Source: Rhizobium sullae (GTDB lineage: Bacteria > Pseudomonadota > Alphaproteobacteria > Rhizobiales > Rhizobiaceae). From it: 64,000 bases of DNA. Location of the stretch: positions 62,001-126,000 of the forward strand of contig NZ_FWER01000008.1 of the NCBI RefSeq assembly GCF_900169785.1, read 5' to 3'. The translations under genes were made by a program, and so were the position numbers. Positions 1-9,096 of this stretch are shown piece after piece; the first letter of the stretch is position 1; every line of letters starts with the position of its first letter. Below the pieces are notes generated by a model. That model was not told the DNA's origin. It did not search any database and saw only the letters and a program-made list of their open reading frames with translations.

Positions 1-1094
1 CATCGGCTGGCAGCGAGAACATGCTGGCCCGCCTCGGCTCCGACGAATTCGCGATCCTTCAACGCGGAAGGCAGCAGCCGTGGAATGTTACCGCGCTTGC
101 CGACCAGATCCGCCGCGAACTTTCCGAGCCCTTCTTTCGCGGCGACAAGCAGATCGAACTCAGCGTCTCGATGGGAATCGCAGTCGCTCCCGAGGACGGC
201 GCCGAGACGGACGTGCTGCTCCGCAACGCCGGCGTCGCGCTCTCGCAGGCCAAGGCGGACGGGCGCAAACGCGAGCGCTTCTTCACGAGCGAGATGGCCT
301 CCCGCATCCAGGCCCGTCACGCGCTCGAAGCCGACCTTCGCCTAGCGCTGCAGAACGACGAATTCGAGTTGCACTACCAGCCGCTCTACGATCTGCGCCA
401 ACAGCGCATCTGCGGCTTCGAAGCGCTCGTGCGCTGGAACCATCCGACGCGCGGACGCGTGGCGCCGATGGAGTTCATTCCGCTCGCCGAAGAGGTCGGC
501 CTTGTCGTCGATATCGGGCGCTGGGTCCTGAAAAAAGCGTGCAGCGAAGCAGCGTGCTGGCCGGAAGACATCAAGATCGCCGTCAACGTCTCGGCGATCC
601 AGTTCACCAGCAGCGATCTGCTGGCCGATGTCGATGAGGCAGTCGCGGAGGCGGCGATATCGCCGGCGCGGCTGGAACTGGAGATTACCGAAAGCGTGCT
701 GATGGAAAACCTCGGCGATACGCTGCCGATCCTCCATGCCCTGAAAGAGCGCGGCACCAGGATTTCCATGGACGATTTCGGCACCGGCTATTCGTCGCTG
801 AGCTACCTCAGCAGCTTTCCCTTCGACAAAATCAAGATCGACAAGTCCTTCGTCAGCGGTATAGCCGAAAACAAGGAAGCCTACGCGATCATGCACGCGA
901 TCATCCTGCTCGGAGATGCGCTCGGCATGCGCGTCACGGTCGAGGGCGTCGAGACGGCCGAGCAGAAGAGCCTGCTCGAAAGCGAGGAATGCGACGAAAT
1001 TCAGGGCTACTATATCAGCCCGCCGGCGCCGGCACCTGATGTCGCTCGCCTGCTTTCGGCATCACGCTCCGGATCCATGGCGAAGGCGAGCTGA
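1..1094 (+). CDS. GGDEF/EAL cyclic-di-GMP protein, 3' part
   Basis: The reading frame is open from base 3, so the 5' end lies outside the window; 363 residues are visible. The first ones are the end of a GGDEF domain whose signature reads RLGSDEF (bases 30-50) instead of RLGGDEF. An EAL phosphodiesterase domain follows, from about base 330 to the stop. The EAL residues are present: FEALVRW (bases 416-436), the Asn of AVNVSAIQF, the Glu of LEITESVLM, the loop DDFGTGYSSL, the Lys and Asp of KIKIDKSF, EGVE and the Gln of QGYYISPP. Inference: an active c-di-GMP phosphodiesterase with a GGDEF domain that is regulatory or weakly active. Any N-terminal sensor or membrane part is not visible. Confidence 0.9.
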   Translation, partial: SAGSENMLARLGSDEFAILQRGRQQPWNVTALADQIRRELSEPFFRGDKQIELSVSMGIAVAPEDGAETDVLLRNAGVALSQAKADGRKRERFFTSEMASRIQARHALEADLRLALQNDEFELHYQPLYDLRQQRICGFEALVRWNHPTRGRVAPMEFIPLAEEVGLVVDIGRWVLKKACSEAACWPEDIKIAVNVSAIQFTSSDLLADVDEAVAEAAISPARLELEITESVLMENLGDTLPILHALKERGTRISMDDFGTGYSSLSYLSSFPFDKIKIDKSFVSGIAENKEAYAIMHAIILLGDALGMRVTVEGVETAEQKSLLESEECDEIQGYYISPPAPAPDVARLLSASRSGSMAKAS

Positions 1095-1156
1095 GTGCTT
1101 CATTGCGACTCGTGTCCGGAAGCTTTATGCGGTAGCCCAGTTTTTGCGAAATTCCG

Positions 1157-1810
1157 GTGACACGCATGTTCGAGGCCAAGGCCTTCTCTCCCTTCGAAAG
1201 CCTTGCGGCCGAACTCATTCCCTATGCCACGGAGGGCGATGATGGGTCTCATGATCTTGCCCATATCCTGCGCGTCTTCCGCAATGCGATGCGCATACAC
1301 GCGACAGAGGGCGGAAACGGTCGAATCCTGTCCGCCGCAGTGCTGCTCCATGACTGCGTCGCGGTCGAAAAAAGTTCGCCGCTGCGCTCCAAAGCTTCGG
1401 CGCTCGCGGCACAAAAGGCGTCCGGCATCCTGAAGGAACTGGGCTGGACGGCAGAGGAAATTGCGGCCGTTGCACATGCGATCACCACACACAGCTTTTC
1501 CGCCAACATCACGCCGGAAACCCTCGAAGCGCGGATATTGCAGGATTCCGACCGCCTCGACGCAATCGGCATGGTGGGCGCGGCGCGCTGTTTTTATATC
1601 GGCGGGCGCATGGCTTCCGGCCTTTATGATCCGTTCGACCCGGCTGCCGAACACCGCCCGCTCGACGACCGGCGCTACGCCATTGACCATTTCCAGACAA
1701 AGCTGTTCAAACTTGCCGACGGATTTCAGACGGCGGCAGGACGCGCCCTTGCAGCCGAACGCGACAAACGTCTTCGGGATTTCCTCGCGGCGTTCATGGA
1801 CGAGATTTAG
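1157..1810 (+). CDS. HD-domain phosphohydrolase (YedJ-like)
   Basis: A soluble protein of 217 residues starting with GTG at 1157; an in-frame ATG at 1166 is an equally good start. The HD metal site is visible: His32 and His36 in SHDLAHILRV, the His-Asp pair 65-66 in AVLLHDC, and Asp132 in DSDRLDAIG, with extra His at 107 and 112. The order and spacing fit the small YedJ-type HD hydrolases, metal-dependent phosphohydrolases whose natural substrate is generally unknown. It begins about 60 bases after the EAL gene and ends 9 bases before the MOSC gene, so it could be co-transcribed with both. The substrate cannot be read from the sequence. Confidence 0.85.
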   Translation: MTRMFEAKAFSPFESLAAELIPYATEGDDGSHDLAHILRVFRNAMRIHATEGGNGRILSAAVLLHDCVAVEKSSPLRSKASALAAQKASGILKELGWTAEEIAAVAHAITTHSFSANITPETLEARILQDSDRLDAIGMVGAARCFYIGGRMASGLYDPFDPAAEHRPLDDRRYAIDHFQTKLFKLADGFQTAAGRALAAERDKRLRDFLAAFMDEI

Positions 1811-1819
1811 GGGAACAGA

Positions 1820-2677
1820 ATGCGCGTCAGCGATCTTTTTATCTATCCGCTCAAGAGCGCCCGCGGCATCGCCATTCCTTTCTCGGCGGTCGACGCCTTC
1901 GGCCTTCCCGGCGACCGCCGCGCCATGGTGACGGATCCGGCCGGTCATTTCATCACGCAGCGCGAATTGCCCGCACTTGCCCGGATCGAAGTGCGACCCG
2001 AGCCGAACGCTTTCCGGCTGCTGATGGCCGGAAAGCCGGATATTGCCGTGCCAGTGCCGCAGCCGGACCGCCGGATGGATGTCGTCGTCTGGAAATCCTT
2101 GGTAAATGCCGCAGTTGCCGACGACGAAAGCAATGCGCGGCTTTCCGAATGGCTCGGACGTGACGTGAAGCTGATTTTCTTCGATGGCCAGGCGCGACGC
2201 ATCGCAAGTGCCGAATGGGCGGGTGATGGGACGCCCGTGACGTTCGCCGACGGCTATCAGATCCTGGTGACAACGACCGGTTCGCTGAAAGCGCTCAACG
2301 CCAATCTCGCCAAGCATGCGGAAGGCAGCGTCGGCATGGAGCGCTTCCGGCCGAACATCGTCATCGACACCGACGAAGCCTGGCCGGAAGACCGCTGGGC
2401 GGCAATCGAGATCGGAGGCATCCGCTTCGATCTCGTGAAGCCCTGCGCGCGCTGCATCATGACGACGCAGGACCAGATGACCGGCTCGCGCGAGGTTCCA
2501 AGCCCGATGCCCGCGATGGGCCGCATCCGCATGTCGGCAGACCGCCGCGTGCCGGGCCCGATTTTCGGCTGGAACGTTACGCCGCGCGGCACCGGCAGCA
2601 TCGCGATCGGCGACGCTGTGACCGTCGTCGAGGAACGGCCAGAAGGCTGGGCGTTCAAGGTGCGCGCGGCGGATTAA
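1820..2677 (+). CDS. MOSC-domain protein (YcbX/mARC-like)
   Basis: A protein of 285 residues with an N-terminal MOSC beta-barrel domain (about 1-110) and a C-terminal MOSC domain (about 120-275). The conserved cysteine region PCARCIMTTQDQ puts Cys209 and Cys212 where YcbX and mARC proteins bind the molybdenum cofactor. Known family members reduce N-hydroxylated compounds or detoxify base analogues, usually with electrons from a ferredoxin-like partner. No ferredoxin domain is fused here and none is adjacent. RBS gggga precedes the ATG. The stop codon overlaps that of the convergent aldo/keto reductase in the sequence TTAA (2674-2677). Confidence 0.88.
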   Translation: MRVSDLFIYPLKSARGIAIPFSAVDAFGLPGDRRAMVTDPAGHFITQRELPALARIEVRPEPNAFRLLMAGKPDIAVPVPQPDRRMDVVVWKSLVNAAVADDESNARLSEWLGRDVKLIFFDGQARRIASAEWAGDGTPVTFADGYQILVTTTGSLKALNANLAKHAEGSVGMERFRPNIVIDTDEAWPEDRWAAIEIGGIRFDLVKPCARCIMTTQDQMTGSREVPSPMPAMGRIRMSADRRVPGPIFGWNVTPRGTGSIAIGDAVTVVEERPEGWAFKVRAAD

Positions 2678-3669
2678 CGGCCCGCAAGCGCGGCATCGAT
2701 CTTCGTCATCACCTCGTCAGGCAGCGGTCCCTTTTCCAAGGCGCCGGCGTTTTCCTCAACCTGGGCGACGGTGCGGAAGCCAGGAATGGGCAGCGTGCGC
2801 GGCGAGCGTGCCCATAGCCAGGCAAGAGCCCCTTTTGTCAGCGTGCGGCCGCCGGTGGTCAGCAGATCGCGAACGGCCTCCAGGCTTGCGACGAATTCCG
2901 GCGCGATGCGCCCATCCTTGAAATAGACCATCCAGTCGAGGCTTGCGCCGCGGACATCCTTGGCGCCGACTGCCTTGTCTGCGGTGAACTTGCCGGTGAG
3001 AAGCCCCATGGCCAAGGGGCCGCGGTTGATCGACAGCAGGCCGTTCTTCTCGATCACATCGATCATGGCCGGGACTGGCTCGAAGACATTCATCGTATGC
3101 TGGACGGAAACAAAACCATTGTGGCCTGCGTGGCGGGCGGCGCGATCCGGGAAATCCGTGCTCCAGCCGAAGGCGTCGATCTTGCCTTCGGCCCTCAAGG
3201 CCTCGAGCACGCCGAAAACTTCGTCTGAAGCTTCCAGCGGAAAGTCGTTCAGGTGGAATTGCAGGAGATCGAGCCGCTCGCGCTTCAGCCGGCGCAGCGA
3301 GGTTTCCGCCGATTTGCGGATGAAAGCCGGATCGGCAAAGGCGCCCGTTGCCTGCTTCGTTTTCTCGTCGGTGGCAAAGCCGAATTTCGTGGCGATGACG
3401 ATATCGTCGCGGTTGCCGATCGCACGGCCGACGACCTCTTCCGAATGCCCGGCGCCATAATTCGAAGCCGTGTCGAAAAAGCAGATCCCGAGATCGAGGG
3501 CGCGGTGAATGGCCTCGATCGACTCTTCGTCATCGACCTCCCCCCAGCCGAGCGGCACGTCGCCTGCGAAAAAGGGCCCGCCGATCGCCCAGCAACCCAT
3601 GCCGAGCCGCGGAATCTCGCGGCCATTCCAGAGCATGATCGTTGTCGCATTATCTGTTTTCGTGAGCAT
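2674..3669 (-). CDS. aldo/keto reductase
   Basis: A protein of 331 residues, taking the ATG at 3669 because AAGGAGG lies 7 bases upstream; the longer frame to 3732 has no such site. The AKR catalytic tetrad is visible: Asp66 and Tyr71 in FFDTASNYG, Lys95 in IATKFG and His139 in LLQFHLNDF. A C-terminal segment with LAWLWARSPRTLPIPG matches the NADPH-binding region. It is expected to be a cytosolic NADPH-dependent carbonyl reductase of the AKR11/12-like group. The substrate is unknown. It is monocistronic, its 3' end meets the MOSC gene and its 5' end faces the end of recO. Confidence 0.9.
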   Translation of the reverse strand: MLTKTDNATTIMLWNGREIPRLGMGCWAIGGPFFAGDVPLGWGEVDDEESIEAIHRALDLGICFFDTASNYGAGHSEEVVGRAIGNRDDIVIATKFGFATDEKTKQATGAFADPAFIRKSAETSLRRLKRERLDLLQFHLNDFPLEASDEVFGVLEALRAEGKIDAFGWSTDFPDRAARHAGHNGFVSVQHTMNVFEPVPAMIDVIEKNGLLSINRGPLAMGLLTGKFTADKAVGAKDVRGASLDWMVYFKDGRIAPEFVASLEAVRDLLTTGGRTLTKGALAWLWARSPRTLPIPGFRTVAQVEENAGALEKGPLPDEVMTKIDAALAGR

Positions 3670-3768
3670 GAAAATCCTCCTTGAACAATACGGGCAGACA
3701 TAGGGAGAGCGCCGGACCGGATAAACCGCCAATTCCGCAACATGTTTTTCAGCAGTGAAAAACGGCTC

Positions 3769-4545
3769 TCAGACCGAGAGTTCGTCCGGCGCGGCAGGAA
3801 CGGCCGCCGTGAGAGATGGATTGAGCGCCTTCAGGGCAGCCTGAATGAACCCCTCGCGGGCGACGGCCGGTTCGATGCCGCGCGGCTCGTAGACATGGCG
3901 ATGCAGGAAAAAGCCCGTCAGCCGAAAGGCCGCGCTCAGACTGTCGACGTCTGCGGCATCATTGCCGTCGGCGCGCAGAAAGGCCGGAAGCACGAACATC
4001 TTGTCGGCCCAGGGGGCACCGGCTGCCCGGCTGACCGCCCGGCCGGATTTCGGCGAGACGTAGGCAAGATCGGTCCGCGCACCGGTTGCGGCGCATTCGG
4101 CAAGATCAAGGCCGAAGCCGAGATCGTTGAGCACGGCAAGTTCGAAGCGGACGAAGAGCTCGCCGGCATCCGCTGGATTGTGGAGATTGTCGAGGATGAC
4201 TTCGAGCGCATCGTAAAGATGCGGATGCGGGTCGCGCTCTGGCAGAAGCCGCAAAAGCGCTCCCATCGCCTGCACGCCGTAGACAGCGGTGGCCGTCTCC
4301 ATAAGACGCGCGGCGCGCAACCGCAGCGGTTCGACGCGGAACTCGCCGAGGTGCTCGTCGAGGCGCGCGCGCCAGATGACATCCACCTCGTTGCCGGGCT
4401 GAAGCACCGGCTGCATCGCTCGTGAGCGGCCGGAACGCACGAGGCCGAGATGCCGGCCGCGAGCACGCGTCATCACCTCGGCGATGACGCTGGTCTCACC
4501 GTGGCGTTTGACGCCAAGAATGATTGCATGATCCTGCCACTGCAT
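3769..4545 (-). CDS. recO: DNA repair protein RecO
   Basis: A protein of 258 residues that fits RecO along its length. The N-terminal OB fold begins [17 protein letters not shown], with the basic stretch [16 protein letters not shown]. The helical C-terminal domain carries [19 protein letters not shown], typical of alphaproteobacterial RecO. RecO anneals SSB-coated strands and helps RecR load RecA in gap repair. In many Rhizobiales recO directly follows era. Here a receiver protein gene and a terminator lie between era and recO, so recO probably has its own promoter or is read from that of the receiver gene. Confidence 0.93.
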   Translation of the reverse strand: MQWQDHAIILGVKRHGETSVIAEVMTRARGRHLGLVRSGRSRAMQPVLQPGNEVDVIWRARLDEHLGEFRVEPLRLRAARLMETATAVYGVQAMGALLRLLPERDPHPHLYDALEVILDNLHNPADAGELFVRFELAVLNDLGFGLDLAECAATGARTDLAYVSPKSGRAVSRAAGAPWADKMFVLPAFLRADGNDAADVDSLSAAFRLTGFFLHRHVYEPRGIEPAVAREGFIQAALKALNPSLTAAVPAAPDELSV

Positions 4546-4600
4546 CAGAAAACGAACCTTTAGCCCTGGGCATCAATCCTAACGCAGGCCGGGCCTTATG

Positions 4601-4978
4601 TCATGAAGCCGGGCCCAGTTCGGCCGTCGGAAACAGCTTCTCGAGGAATTCGCGCATCGCGCTTTCGTCGAAGGGCTTCACGAGAAGCGGCACGTCCTGG
4701 AGGTCCGGCGGGAAATCCTGCGTATCGGAATAGCCGCTGACGAAGCCGAACGGAATGCCCGTGTCATTCAGATGCCGCGCAAAGCCGAAGCTCATCGTCT
4801 CGCCCAGATTGACGTCGAGCAGCGCAAAATCATAGTTTTCCGACTTCACGGCATCCATCGCCTGATCGAGGCCGCTTGCGATATCGATGGCCTCCACGCC
4901 GACGGCGCGGAGCATATCTTCCGCTTCCATCGCGATGATGAGACTGTCTTCAAGGACCAGAACACGGCTTGCGTTCAT
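4601..4978 (-). CDS. single-domain response regulator (receiver only)
   Basis: A protein of 125 residues that is just a receiver domain. Acidic pair Glu10-Asp11, phosphoacceptor Asp55 in FALLDVNLG, Ser81 in FGFVSGYS and Lys101 in LVKPF are all in place. There is no output domain. The FVSGYS segment is typical of receivers that pair with HWE-type histidine kinases in rhizobia (family knowledge). The ATG at 4978 is preferred over an upstream frame opening because GGAG sits just before it. No kinase gene is adjacent. It lies between era and recO on the same strand, 55 bases before recO. Confidence 0.88.
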   Translation of the reverse strand: MNASRVLVLEDSLIIAMEAEDMLRAVGVEAIDIASGLDQAMDAVKSENYDFALLDVNLGETMSFGFARHLNDTGIPFGFVSGYSDTQDFPPDLQDVPLLVKPFDESAMREFLEKLFPTAELGPAS

Positions 4979-5184
4979 GATCTCCGCGCCCTTCGCTGAA
5001 CGCCGCGTACGGCGCACACCGCCTGCTTAACCCGCATCTCTACCTCTGGTACCCCAAATAACCCGACTGCCGGGCCATAGCCATGCGACCTGAGTGAGCC
5101 GCTTTTCCGATTTTTGTCGATAGGCAGCAAAATCGGAGGAAAGGTGGCAGACTGACCTTATTTTTAGTTTGACCGATTTGCATT

Positions 5185-5223
5185 CAAAAAAGACGCGACC
5201 GCAGAAATTTTATGGGCGGTCGC
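5185..5223 (-). terminator. Rho-independent terminator after era
   Basis: An 8-bp stem, GCGACCGC (5195-5202) with GCGGTCGC (5216-5223), and a 13-base loop. Read on the minus strand the stem is followed by GTCTTTTTT. It lies 36 bases downstream of the era stop, ending the acpS-lepB-rnc-era transcript. Confidence 0.75.
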
Positions 5224-5258
5224 TTCGTTTGGCCAAGCCGGCGGCCTCTTTCAATCGG

Positions 5259-6200
5259 TCAACGCGGAAAGTCGAGCCCCATTTCCCGGAATCGCTCCGG
5301 GTCGTCGCCCCAGTTCTCGCGAACCTTGACGAAGAGAAAGAGGTGGACCGGCTGCTCGAGGATTTCGGCGAGTTCCTTGCGGGACGCCGAGGAGATCGCC
5401 TTGATCGTCTCGCCGCCCTTGCCGAGCGTGATCTTCTTCTGGCTGTCGCGCTCGACATAGATCACCTGTTCGATACGCACTGAGCCGTCCTTGCGCTCTT
5501 CCCACTTTTCCGTTTCGACGTGGGAGGAATAAGGAAGCTCCTGGTGCAGACGCAGGAAGAGCTTTTCGCGGGTGATTTCGGCCGCGAGCTGGCGTATCGG
5601 CAGATCGGAAATCTGGTCTTCCGGATAGTACCACGGCCCCGCCGGCAAGGTCTCTGCCAGGTAATCCATGAGGTCGTCGCAGCCGGAGCCGTTCTCCGCC
5701 GAGATCATGAAGGTTCGGTCGAAGGCGATCTTTTCGTTTGCGGCGGCGGCCAGCGCCAGAAGGTCCTCGCGCTTGACGCGGTCGATCTTGTTGAGCAGGA
5801 GTATCTTCGGCTGCCGCACCTCCTTCAGCCCTTCCAGGATCGCTTCCGCGTCGCCGCGCAGGCCGCGCTCGCTGTCGATCAGCAGCACGATGAGATCAGC
5901 ATCCCTGGCGCCGCCCCAGGCCGACGTCACCATGGCGCGGTCCAGCCTGCGGCGCGGCTTGAAGATGCCGGGCGTATCCATAAAGACGATCTGCGCATTG
6001 TTGTGGATCGCAATGCCGCGGACGATGGCGCGCGTCGTTTGCACCTTATGGCTGACGATCGACACCTTTGCGCCGACAAGGCGGTTCACCAGCGTCGATT
6101 TTCCGGCATTGGTGGGGCCGATCAGGGCGACGAAGCCGGAATGCGTTTCGCCATTGGTTTCAGGGGCGACTTCATGCGCCATGTCGTTTTCTTCGGTCAT
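5259..6200 (-). CDS. era: GTPase Era
   Basis: A protein of 313 residues. The GTPase domain shows G1 GPTNAGKS (residues 28-35), G3 DTPGIF and G4 NKID. The C-terminal KH domain has TLGKGGETIKAI. Era binds the 3' end of 16S rRNA and is needed for 30S subunit maturation. The ATG at 6200 gives the usual alphaproteobacterial N-terminal tail; a second ATG at 6182 (MAHEV) is possible. It starts 8 bases after the rnc stop, so it belongs to the lepB-rnc-era operon, a classic coupling of rRNA processing and ribosome assembly. Confidence 0.96.
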   Translation of the reverse strand: MTEENDMAHEVAPETNGETHSGFVALIGPTNAGKSTLVNRLVGAKVSIVSHKVQTTRAIVRGIAIHNNAQIVFMDTPGIFKPRRRLDRAMVTSAWGGARDADLIVLLIDSERGLRGDAEAILEGLKEVRQPKILLLNKIDRVKREDLLALAAAANEKIAFDRTFMISAENGSGCDDLMDYLAETLPAGPWYYPEDQISDLPIRQLAAEITREKLFLRLHQELPYSSHVETEKWEERKDGSVRIEQVIYVERDSQKKITLGKGGETIKAISSASRKELAEILEQPVHLFLFVKVRENWGDDPERFREMGLDFPR

Positions 6201-6208
6201 TGTCCCGT

Positions 6209-6928
6209 TCAATTTCCGGCAGAGGATTTCTGCCAAATGCCTTCGCGTTCCAGCATCTTCGTCGCGGCGACCTGTTCGGCCGCACGCTTCGAGCGCTCGA
6301 CGCCCGTTTCCGGCTTCACGCCGGCGACTTCCACCGTCACCGTAAAACGCGGATCATGATCCGGCCCGGTGCGTTCTTCAACCCGATATTGCGGCGTGAC
6401 GCCGAATTTCGCGTGAGACCATTCCTGCAGCTCGGTCTTGGCGTCCCGTTTTGCGCCATCGGCGCGGGCCGCCCGCTTCTCCCAGTATTTCAGGATGAAG
6501 CTGCGGGCGACTTCGAGGCCGCCGTCGAGATAGAGCGCGGCGATCAGGCTTTCGACTACATCGGCGCGCACGTTCATCATGCGCTTGCCGGTAAGTTTCT
6601 TTACGTCGGCGCCTGTGCGGATGAAGAGATGCAGGCCAAGCTCGTCGGCCACTTCCGCGCATGTGTCGGCGCTGACGAGCTGGTTCAGGCGCACCGACAG
6701 TTCGCCTTCCCCGGCCGTCCCGAAGGTGCGGAAAAGCAGTTCGGCGATGCAAAGGCCGAGCACACGGTCGCCCAGGAATTCCAGGCGTTCGTAATTGCCG
6801 CCCTTCTGAGCGCGGGCGCTCGCATGCGTCAAAGCCCGGTCCAGGCGCTCCTTCTCGGCGAACTCGTGGCCGATCAAGGCCGCAAGCCTCATCCGGTCCG
6901 CCGCCGAAAGCGTCTGCACTTTGCTCAT
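6209..6928 (-). CDS. rnc: ribonuclease III
   Basis: A protein of 239 residues. The RNase III signature ERLEFLGDRVLGL carries the acidic metal ligands. A C-terminal double-stranded-RNA binding domain begins near DAKTELQEW and contains VEVAGVKPETG. It cleaves double-stranded RNA in rRNA precursors and regulatory RNA duplexes. Its start overlaps the end of lepB by 4 bases (ATGA type), showing translational coupling. It is followed by era. Confidence 0.96.
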   Translation of the reverse strand: MSKVQTLSAADRMRLAALIGHEFAEKERLDRALTHASARAQKGGNYERLEFLGDRVLGLCIAELLFRTFGTAGEGELSVRLNQLVSADTCAEVADELGLHLFIRTGADVKKLTGKRMMNVRADVVESLIAALYLDGGLEVARSFILKYWEKRAARADGAKRDAKTELQEWSHAKFGVTPQYRVEERTGPDHDPRFTVTVEVAGVKPETGVERSKRAAEQVAATKMLEREGIWQKSSAGN

Positions 6929-7668
6929 TCAACAACCTTGAAGAGGCGGTCCCACCGCATGTTGGCCGGCCATTTCCAGATTTCGCGGAACGATGTGTCG
7001 TTGCCGAGCGAGAAGAAGATGACGCTGGCGCGGCCGACAAGGTTTTCCGCAGGAACGAAGCCGACGTCGAAACGGCTGTCGAGGGAATTGTCGCGGTTGT
7101 CGCCCATCATGAAGTAATGGCCTTCCGGCACGACGAAGTCCTGCGTGTTGTCGCCACGCGAAACGGGCGACTGGTCGAGCGTGTCGTAAGTCTTGCCGTT
7201 GTCGAGCGTTTCGCGGAATACCGGCACGTCTTCGCCCGGATCGAGCTTGTAATCCGAAGTAAAGGCGCCGTCCGTCACCTTCGGAACCGGCTTGCCGTTG
7301 ATATGAAGCACGCCATCCGTCACCTGGATGTGATCGCCCGGCAGGCCGACGACGCGCTTGATGTAATCGATGTCCGGGTTCGGCGGGAAGCGGAAGACCA
7401 CGATATCGCCGCGATTCGGCTCGGAGCCGAAGATGCGGCCGCTGAAAAGGTTCGGCGAAAAAGGCAGCGAGTATTTCGAATAGCCGTAAGCGAACTTGTT
7501 GACGAAGATGTAATCCCCGACGAGCAGGGTCGGCATCATCGAGCCAGAGGGAATGGTGAACGGCTGGAAGAAGACCGTCCGGATCACCATCGCCAGCAAC
7601 AATGCCTGAATAATGACTTTAATATTTTCCCAAAGGGCGTTCGGCTTGGTTTCGGCTTTTTCGGACAC
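6925..7668 (-). CDS. lepB: signal peptidase I
   Basis: A protein of 247 residues with one N-terminal membrane segment (about residues 15-36). The catalytic Ser43 is in PSGSMMPTL and the general-base Lys104 in DYIKRVVGLPGD. The box MMGDNRDNSLDSR is also conserved. It removes Sec and Tat signal peptides on the periplasmic face of the inner membrane. It lies between acpS and rnc on the minus strand, and its stop overlaps the rnc start. Confidence 0.96.
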   Translation of the reverse strand: MSEKAETKPNALWENIKVIIQALLLAMVIRTVFFQPFTIPSGSMMPTLLVGDYIFVNKFAYGYSKYSLPFSPNLFSGRIFGSEPNRGDIVVFRFPPNPDIDYIKRVVGLPGDHIQVTDGVLHINGKPVPKVTDGAFTSDYKLDPGEDVPVFRETLDNGKTYDTLDQSPVSRGDNTQDFVVPEGHYFMMGDNRDNSLDSRFDVGFVPAENLVGRASVIFFSLGNDTSFREIWKWPANMRWDRLFKVVE

Positions 7669-7782
7669 GCAGTCTTGTTCCTTAAGGGCGCCGCAGCGGC
7701 GTATTCTCTATTTGCTTCTCTCTAGCGGCTTCGGCCGGTGGCGGCAATGCCGCGAACATTAAAAGCGACGGCACGCTGTTCC

Positions 7783-8187
7783 TCATGCGCTTTCCGGCAG
7801 GGCTTCAATGATCACGAATGCCTGAGCAAGCGGGTAATCATCGGTGATCGTCAAATGGACCATTGCCTTGTGCCCGGTGGGCAGCATGGACTGAAGCACG
7901 ACGGCGGCACCGCCCGTCAGCTGCATCGTCGGCTTGCCGCTCGGCAGATTGACGACGCCTAGATCCTTCCAGAAAACGCCCTGCGCCATGCCCGTTCCGA
8001 GCGCCTTCGAGCAGGCTTCCTTGGCGGCGAAACGCTTCGCATAGGATTCGGCGCGGTTGGCGCGGCGGTCGGAACGCGCCCGCTCGATCTCCGTGAAGCA
8101 ACGATGGGTGAAGCGCTCGCCGAAACGCTCGAGCGACTTTTCGACGCGGCGGATGTCGATGAGATCGCTGCCAATGCCGATGATCAT
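7783..8187 (-). CDS. acpS: holo-[acyl-carrier-protein] synthase
   Basis: A protein of 134 residues. AcpS motif 1 is [14 protein letters not shown] with Mg ligand Asp8, and motif 2 is [16 protein letters not shown] with Glu57. It transfers 4'-phosphopantetheine from CoA to acyl carrier protein. The ATG at 8187 is chosen because GGGAGG lies about 6 bases upstream. It comes 25 bases after the DUF2062 gene and 114 bases before lepB, so all are probably one transcription unit. pdxJ, which often precedes acpS in proteobacteria, is absent. Confidence 0.95.
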   Translation of the reverse strand: MIIGIGSDLIDIRRVEKSLERFGERFTHRCFTEIERARSDRRANRAESYAKRFAAKEACSKALGTGMAQGVFWKDLGVVNLPSGKPTMQLTGGAAVVLQSMLPTGHKAMVHLTITDDYPLAQAFVIIEALPESA

Positions 8188-8212
8188 GCGATGCCTCCCT
8201 GTCGAAACGAAA

Positions 8213-8803
8213 TCATACGGTCGGAATATCCTGCGCGGGATGGGCAAGGCGAAGGCGCGCCCGCTCCATCAGCCTCTCGCGGCGGCGGACCTGAAAGCCC
8301 TTCACGGTGTAAAACGTCAGGACATAAAGCACAACGGACGTGATGACGGCCGGAGGAATGGCGCCGACGAGCATGGGCTCCAGCACCGGCTTCCAGAGCT
8401 CGGTGAAACGGAGCTTATGAAAAAGCTCCGTCAGATCGACGGACTGCCCGGTCATCGCATTTTCGCGCATGAGAAGCCGATGACCTATTTCCCAAGTCGC
8501 CGCCCAGATGAAGGGATAAGTGAGGGGGTTGCCGAAGGCTGCCGTACCGAGTGCCGCCGCCACCATGTTTCCGGAAAGGACATAGGCGAGCACGAAGGCC
8601 ATGATGAAATGCACGCCGATGAACGGCGTCCAGGATACGAAGACGCCGGCAGCAACGCCCATTGCCACGGCGTGCGGCGGAGCCGTCAGGCGAAGAATGC
8701 GCATCTTCAAATAGCGCAGCGGACGCTGAAAGCCTTTGCGGGGCCAGAAGAGTGCCCGCATCCTTTCGTAAAATCCTGCAGATTTTCTGCGGCGAAACAG
8801 CAT
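8213..8803 (-). CDS. DUF2062 membrane protein
   Basis: A protein of 196 residues. The N-terminal part is basic ([11 protein letters not shown], then [15 protein letters not shown]). Two or three hydrophobic segments follow, around [39 protein letters not shown] and the C-terminal [15 protein letters not shown]. The [11 protein letters not shown] and NPLTYPFIW motifs are typical of DUF2062, an inner-membrane family of unknown function. It heads the acpS-lepB-rnc-era group. Confidence 0.85.
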   Translation of the reverse strand: MLFRRRKSAGFYERMRALFWPRKGFQRPLRYLKMRILRLTAPPHAVAMGVAAGVFVSWTPFIGVHFIMAFVLAYVLSGNMVAAALGTAAFGNPLTYPFIWAATWEIGHRLLMRENAMTGQSVDLTELFHKLRFTELWKPVLEPMLVGAIPPAVITSVVLYVLTFYTVKGFQVRRRERLMERARLRLAHPAQDIPTV

Positions 8804-8889
8804 GGCGGCTATTTAGTGCAACGCACGTCGCCATGACAAGAGCGGTAAACTCACGGGGCTCGCCTCAGCCGCCGTCGGAGCTCTCCACC

Positions 8890-8919
8890 AAAGGGCGCGC
8901 GTCATGCATGGCGCCCTTT
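8890..8919 (-). terminator. candidate terminator after the DUF3563-like gene
   Basis: A 9-bp perfect stem, AAAGGGCGC (8890-8898) with GCGCCCTTT (8911-8919), and a 12-base loop, 27 bases beyond the stop of the small gene at 8947. The T tract is weak on the minus strand, so termination is plausible rather than certain. Confidence 0.45.
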
Positions 8920-8946
8920 CGCATCCTTGGAAGTATAGACCCGCAA

Positions 8947-9096
8947 TCAACGGCTACGGAACAGGCCCCGGTCGACCTGACGCTGACGGTATTCAAGATC
9001 GATACGGTCATACGAACCGTTGAGGTATGCCATTTCACGTTCCTGTACGCTCGGAGCGCGAAGAGCGCGGGCGATTTTCTTGATCGGAGTAAACAT
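8947..9096 (-). CDS. small protein, DUF3563-like
   Basis: A protein of 49 residues starting MFTPIKKIARALR. Its centre, EREMAYLNGSYDRIDLEYR, carries the Tyr-Leu and Asp-Leu-Glu-Arg-like pattern of the short DUF3563 proteins common in Rhizobiales and Burkholderiales; the function is unknown. The N terminus is basic and amphipathic. The ATG at 9096 is assumed; the reading frame extends upstream, but that part reads like noise. It lies alone between rsh and the DUF2062 gene. The family assignment is from memory of the motif. Confidence 0.65.
   Translation of the reverse strand: MFTPIKKIARALRAPSVQEREMAYLNGSYDRIDLEYRQRQVDRGLFRSR

Noticed and set aside
1100..2317. Long minus-strand frame opposite the HD and MOSC genes
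   Set aside because: It is antisense to two genes with clear motifs and its own translation shows no domain; GC-rich DNA commonly gives such shadows.
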